Shown here: positions 14,146-15,277 of the stretch, piece by piece
How positions within the stretch are numbered: position 1 is the stretch's first letter
Layout of the letters: each line of letters starts with the position of its first letter
Source: JAYXXU01 sp049301135
Lineage (GTDB): Bacteria; Pseudomonadota; Gammaproteobacteria; Pseudomonadales; Moraxellaceae
Length of the DNA: 15,277 bases
Direction of reading: 5' to 3'
Assembly: GCA_049301135.1 (NCBI GenBank)
Contig: JBAQKP010000320.1
Span: 1-15,277 of the forward strand
Notes under the pieces: model-generated
The model's database searches: none
The model's input: only the letters and a program-made list of their open reading frames with translations
What the model was told of the DNA's origin: nothing
Position numbers and translations under genes: made by a program

Positions 14146-14647
14146 AAAATTTTCTATCGTTGGTCTGATCTTATTGAGCGGGCTGTATGTGCCGATACAG
14201 GTACAGGCCGCTGATTATTTTACCCGCCACCAAGCCTATGCCACGCTGAATTGTCAGCACCTCAAGCAGAATGGGTCGAGTGGCAATTGTATTGATACGT
14301 TGCTGGATCTGGCCAATCTAGAGCTCAATCAACGCTATGATCAACTGATGAATCGCTATCAACAGCCTGTAGCAGGCAGCAGGACGCGGACTGATGCGGT
14401 TGATCAGCAGTTGTTAAGCGCACAGTACCAATGGCTACAGTTTCGCAATCAGCAATGTCTGTTTGAGGCGCAAGCCAGTATGCTGACGACAACTAAAGCG
14501 ACCGCATCAGTCAAGCCAGCGAATCCGCCAAACAATCAACAAACTAATCTGCAAAATAGCCAGCAAAACAGCAATCAAGTGAAGCTGTGCCAACTGGCGC
14601 TGACCCGTGAGCGGATTGAGTATTTACAGTGGTTTTTGGGGCGCTGA
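14117..14647 (+). CDS. Secreted DUF1311 / LprI-like protein
   Basis: The 176-residue product begins with a signal peptide: KK at 10-11, a hydrophobic core at about 13-25, and cleavage after VQA at 29-31. The mature protein carries the DUF1311 (lysozyme inhibitor LprI-like) pattern, with the hallmark WLQFRNQQC at 106-114 and four cysteines in all (46, 58, 114, 158) that could form two disulfides in the periplasm. Known LprI-like proteins include lysozyme inhibitors, but most members are uncharacterised, so no activity is claimed. An Asn/Gln-rich low-complexity stretch (about 138-154) is inserted before the last cysteine helix. The ATG lies inside the end of the molybdopterin gene, overlapping it by 29 bases in a different frame, so the two are probably co-expressed. 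Confidence 0.78.
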   Translation: MPLLWRYWTKKFSIVGLILLSGLYVPIQVQAADYFTRHQAYATLNCQHLKQNGSSGNCIDTLLDLANLELNQRYDQLMNRYQQPVAGSRTRTDAVDQQLLSAQYQWLQFRNQQCLFEAQASMLTTTKATASVKPANPPNNQQTNLQNSQQNSNQVKLCQLALTRERIEYLQWFLGR

Positions 14648-14659
14648 TGCAAATAGACA

Positions 14660-14680
14660 GCACGATTGTGGTGATCGTGC
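14660..14680. terminator. Stem-loop between convergent genes, weak terminator candidate
   Basis: GCACGAT (14660-14666) pairs perfectly with ATCGTGC (14674-14680) around a seven-base loop. It lies between the convergent stops of the LprI-like gene and the antitoxin gene, 13 bases after the first. No long T run follows on either strand, so termination is only inferred from position. Confidence 0.45.
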
Positions 14681-14683
14681 CTA

Positions 14684-14974
14684 TTATCCAGCTTGGGTAT
14701 GTAGCTCTTTCGCAGCATCTGCCAAAATCTCTGCTGACACACCGCGTTTTTTGAGTGCTTCAATTAACCGTGCTTCGACGCTAAACGCAAATTGAGCCTC
14801 ATCTCGGCGTAAACCCTCACTAATATAAGACTTCAACAGAGACTGATAACCCGAAAACCCGCGATGCGGCGCAATCTTTTTCATCGAGTCCACCACATCG
14901 ACGGGAATCCGAATCGTGATCGAGGTGCTAGGTCGCTCTTTGGTTAAACGCGCTTTGATTTTATCCGGCATCAT
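14684..14974 (-). CDS. brnA: Ribbon-helix-helix antitoxin of a BrnT/BrnA-type pair
   Basis: From the ATG at 14974 the product has 96 residues. A GTG at 14992 would add six. The preferred start has GAGGAG ten bases upstream, inside the toxin gene. A ribbon-helix-helix DNA-binding core is visible at about residues 17-58: the strand TSITIRIP, a helix around VDVVDSMKKIAPHRGF, and the second helix SGYQSLLKSYISEGLRR. This fits CopG/BrnA-type antitoxins, which bind their own promoter and the toxin. A helical C-terminal extension follows (about 60-96). It overlaps the end of the toxin frame by 14 bases, the usual toxin-first order of brnTA. The frame is open and looks functional. Exact family (BrnA versus another CopG-like antitoxin) is not settled. 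Confidence 0.75.
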   Translation of the reverse strand: MMPDKIKARLTKERPSTSITIRIPVDVVDSMKKIAPHRGFSGYQSLLKSYISEGLRRDEAQFAFSVEARLIEALKKRGVSAEILADAAKELHTQAG

Positions 14975-15260
14975 AGTCTTTACGCTCCTCACTGACAGCC
15001 TTACTGGCTGAGATTAAACGGATACACTCACCGTCATACTCAATATGCACCACAAACAATAATCGCCCAAGGGTATCGTAACCAATTACGGCATCACGGG
15101 CTTCATCATTACGACTGGCATCCACTAAGCAAAAGAAAGAGTCGAAAAACACAGTAGCCGCCTGCTCAAAGCGAATACCGTCATGCTAGCGTATATTACT
15201 AGCGGCTTTATCTGCATCCCAGATAAAACGAACGCCATTAAGTTCGTAGTGAATATCCAT
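14961..15260 (-). pseudogene. brnT: BrnT-like toxin gene interrupted by an amber codon
   Basis: Read from the minus-strand ATG at 15260, the frame is MDIHYELNGVRFIWDADKAA and then SNIR, a TAG at 15186-15188 (codon 25), then HDGIRFEQAATVFF and on to a TAA/TAG-type stop at 14961-14963; 99 sense codons if the TAG were a residue. Both halves match BrnT ribonuclease toxins: the WDxxKAxxN opening, FEQAATVFFD, ASRNDEARDAVIG and the closing RLISASKAVSEE. Many BrnT proteins have Gln or Lys at the interrupted position, so a single CAG-to-TAG or AAG-to-TAG change would explain it. BrnT cleaves RNA when not held by BrnA. A restart at the GTG at 15152 would give a 63-residue piece lacking the N-terminal strand. 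It may be dead, or the stop may be a sequence error or be suppressed. Confidence 0.8.
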
Positions 15261-15277
15261 CACCACATACTAGACAA

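Noticed and set aside
14684..15277. Mobile-element boundary around the toxin-antitoxin pair
   Set aside because: No inverted or direct terminal repeats, integrase or tRNA end were found in the visible flank; the right side is cut by the window edge.

Overview
The window looks like the chromosome of a gammaproteobacterium, most likely a member of the Moraxellaceae (Acinetobacter relatives). This is judged from the wording of the PNPase and S15 proteins and from the neighbourhood of a lipoprotein, a putative solute-binding protein and a TRAP-type permease beside pnp. Base composition is close to balanced by eye (not computed). Coding density is high, and no gap between genes exceeds about 250 bases. 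I see no phage genes, IS elements, CRISPR arrays, tRNAs or rRNAs.

Layout. (1) 1-964, plus strand: a possible 3' end of an upstream gene, then an EamA/DMT-family transporter, closed by a bidirectional terminator. (2) 1055-6387, minus strand: read in transcription order, a lipoprotein, a periplasmic solute-binding-like protein, a rhombosortase (RrtA-type intramembrane protease) and a fused TRAP-type permease. The permease has its own upstream region holding an 18-bp perfect palindrome. The binding-protein-like gene, the permease and possibly the lipoprotein could form one TRAP-like uptake system. (3) 6602-9208, minus strand: rpsO then pnp, with a strong intrinsic terminator between them, as in many gammaproteobacteria. 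(4) 9398-10747, plus strand: a serine hydrolase of the beta-lactamase / family VIII esterase type, followed by a REP-like GC-rich palindrome. (5) 10809-11720, minus strand: truB. It would normally sit directly before rpsO, so the hydrolase interrupts the familiar truB-rpsO-pnp order. (6) 11896-14647, plus strand: a cytosolic-looking molybdopterin/[4Fe-4S] oxidoreductase, overlapped by a secreted DUF1311/LprI-like protein. (7) 14684-15260, minus strand: a BrnT/BrnA-like toxin-antitoxin pair whose toxin frame is broken by an amber codon, followed by an apparently intact ribbon-helix-helix antitoxin.

The points most worth following up are the amber codon in the BrnT-like toxin, the TRAP-like cluster containing a rhombosortase, and the palindrome before the permease. 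The housekeeping genes (pnp, rpsO, truB) are ordinary and intact. All family assignments are from reading the protein sequence, with no database search.
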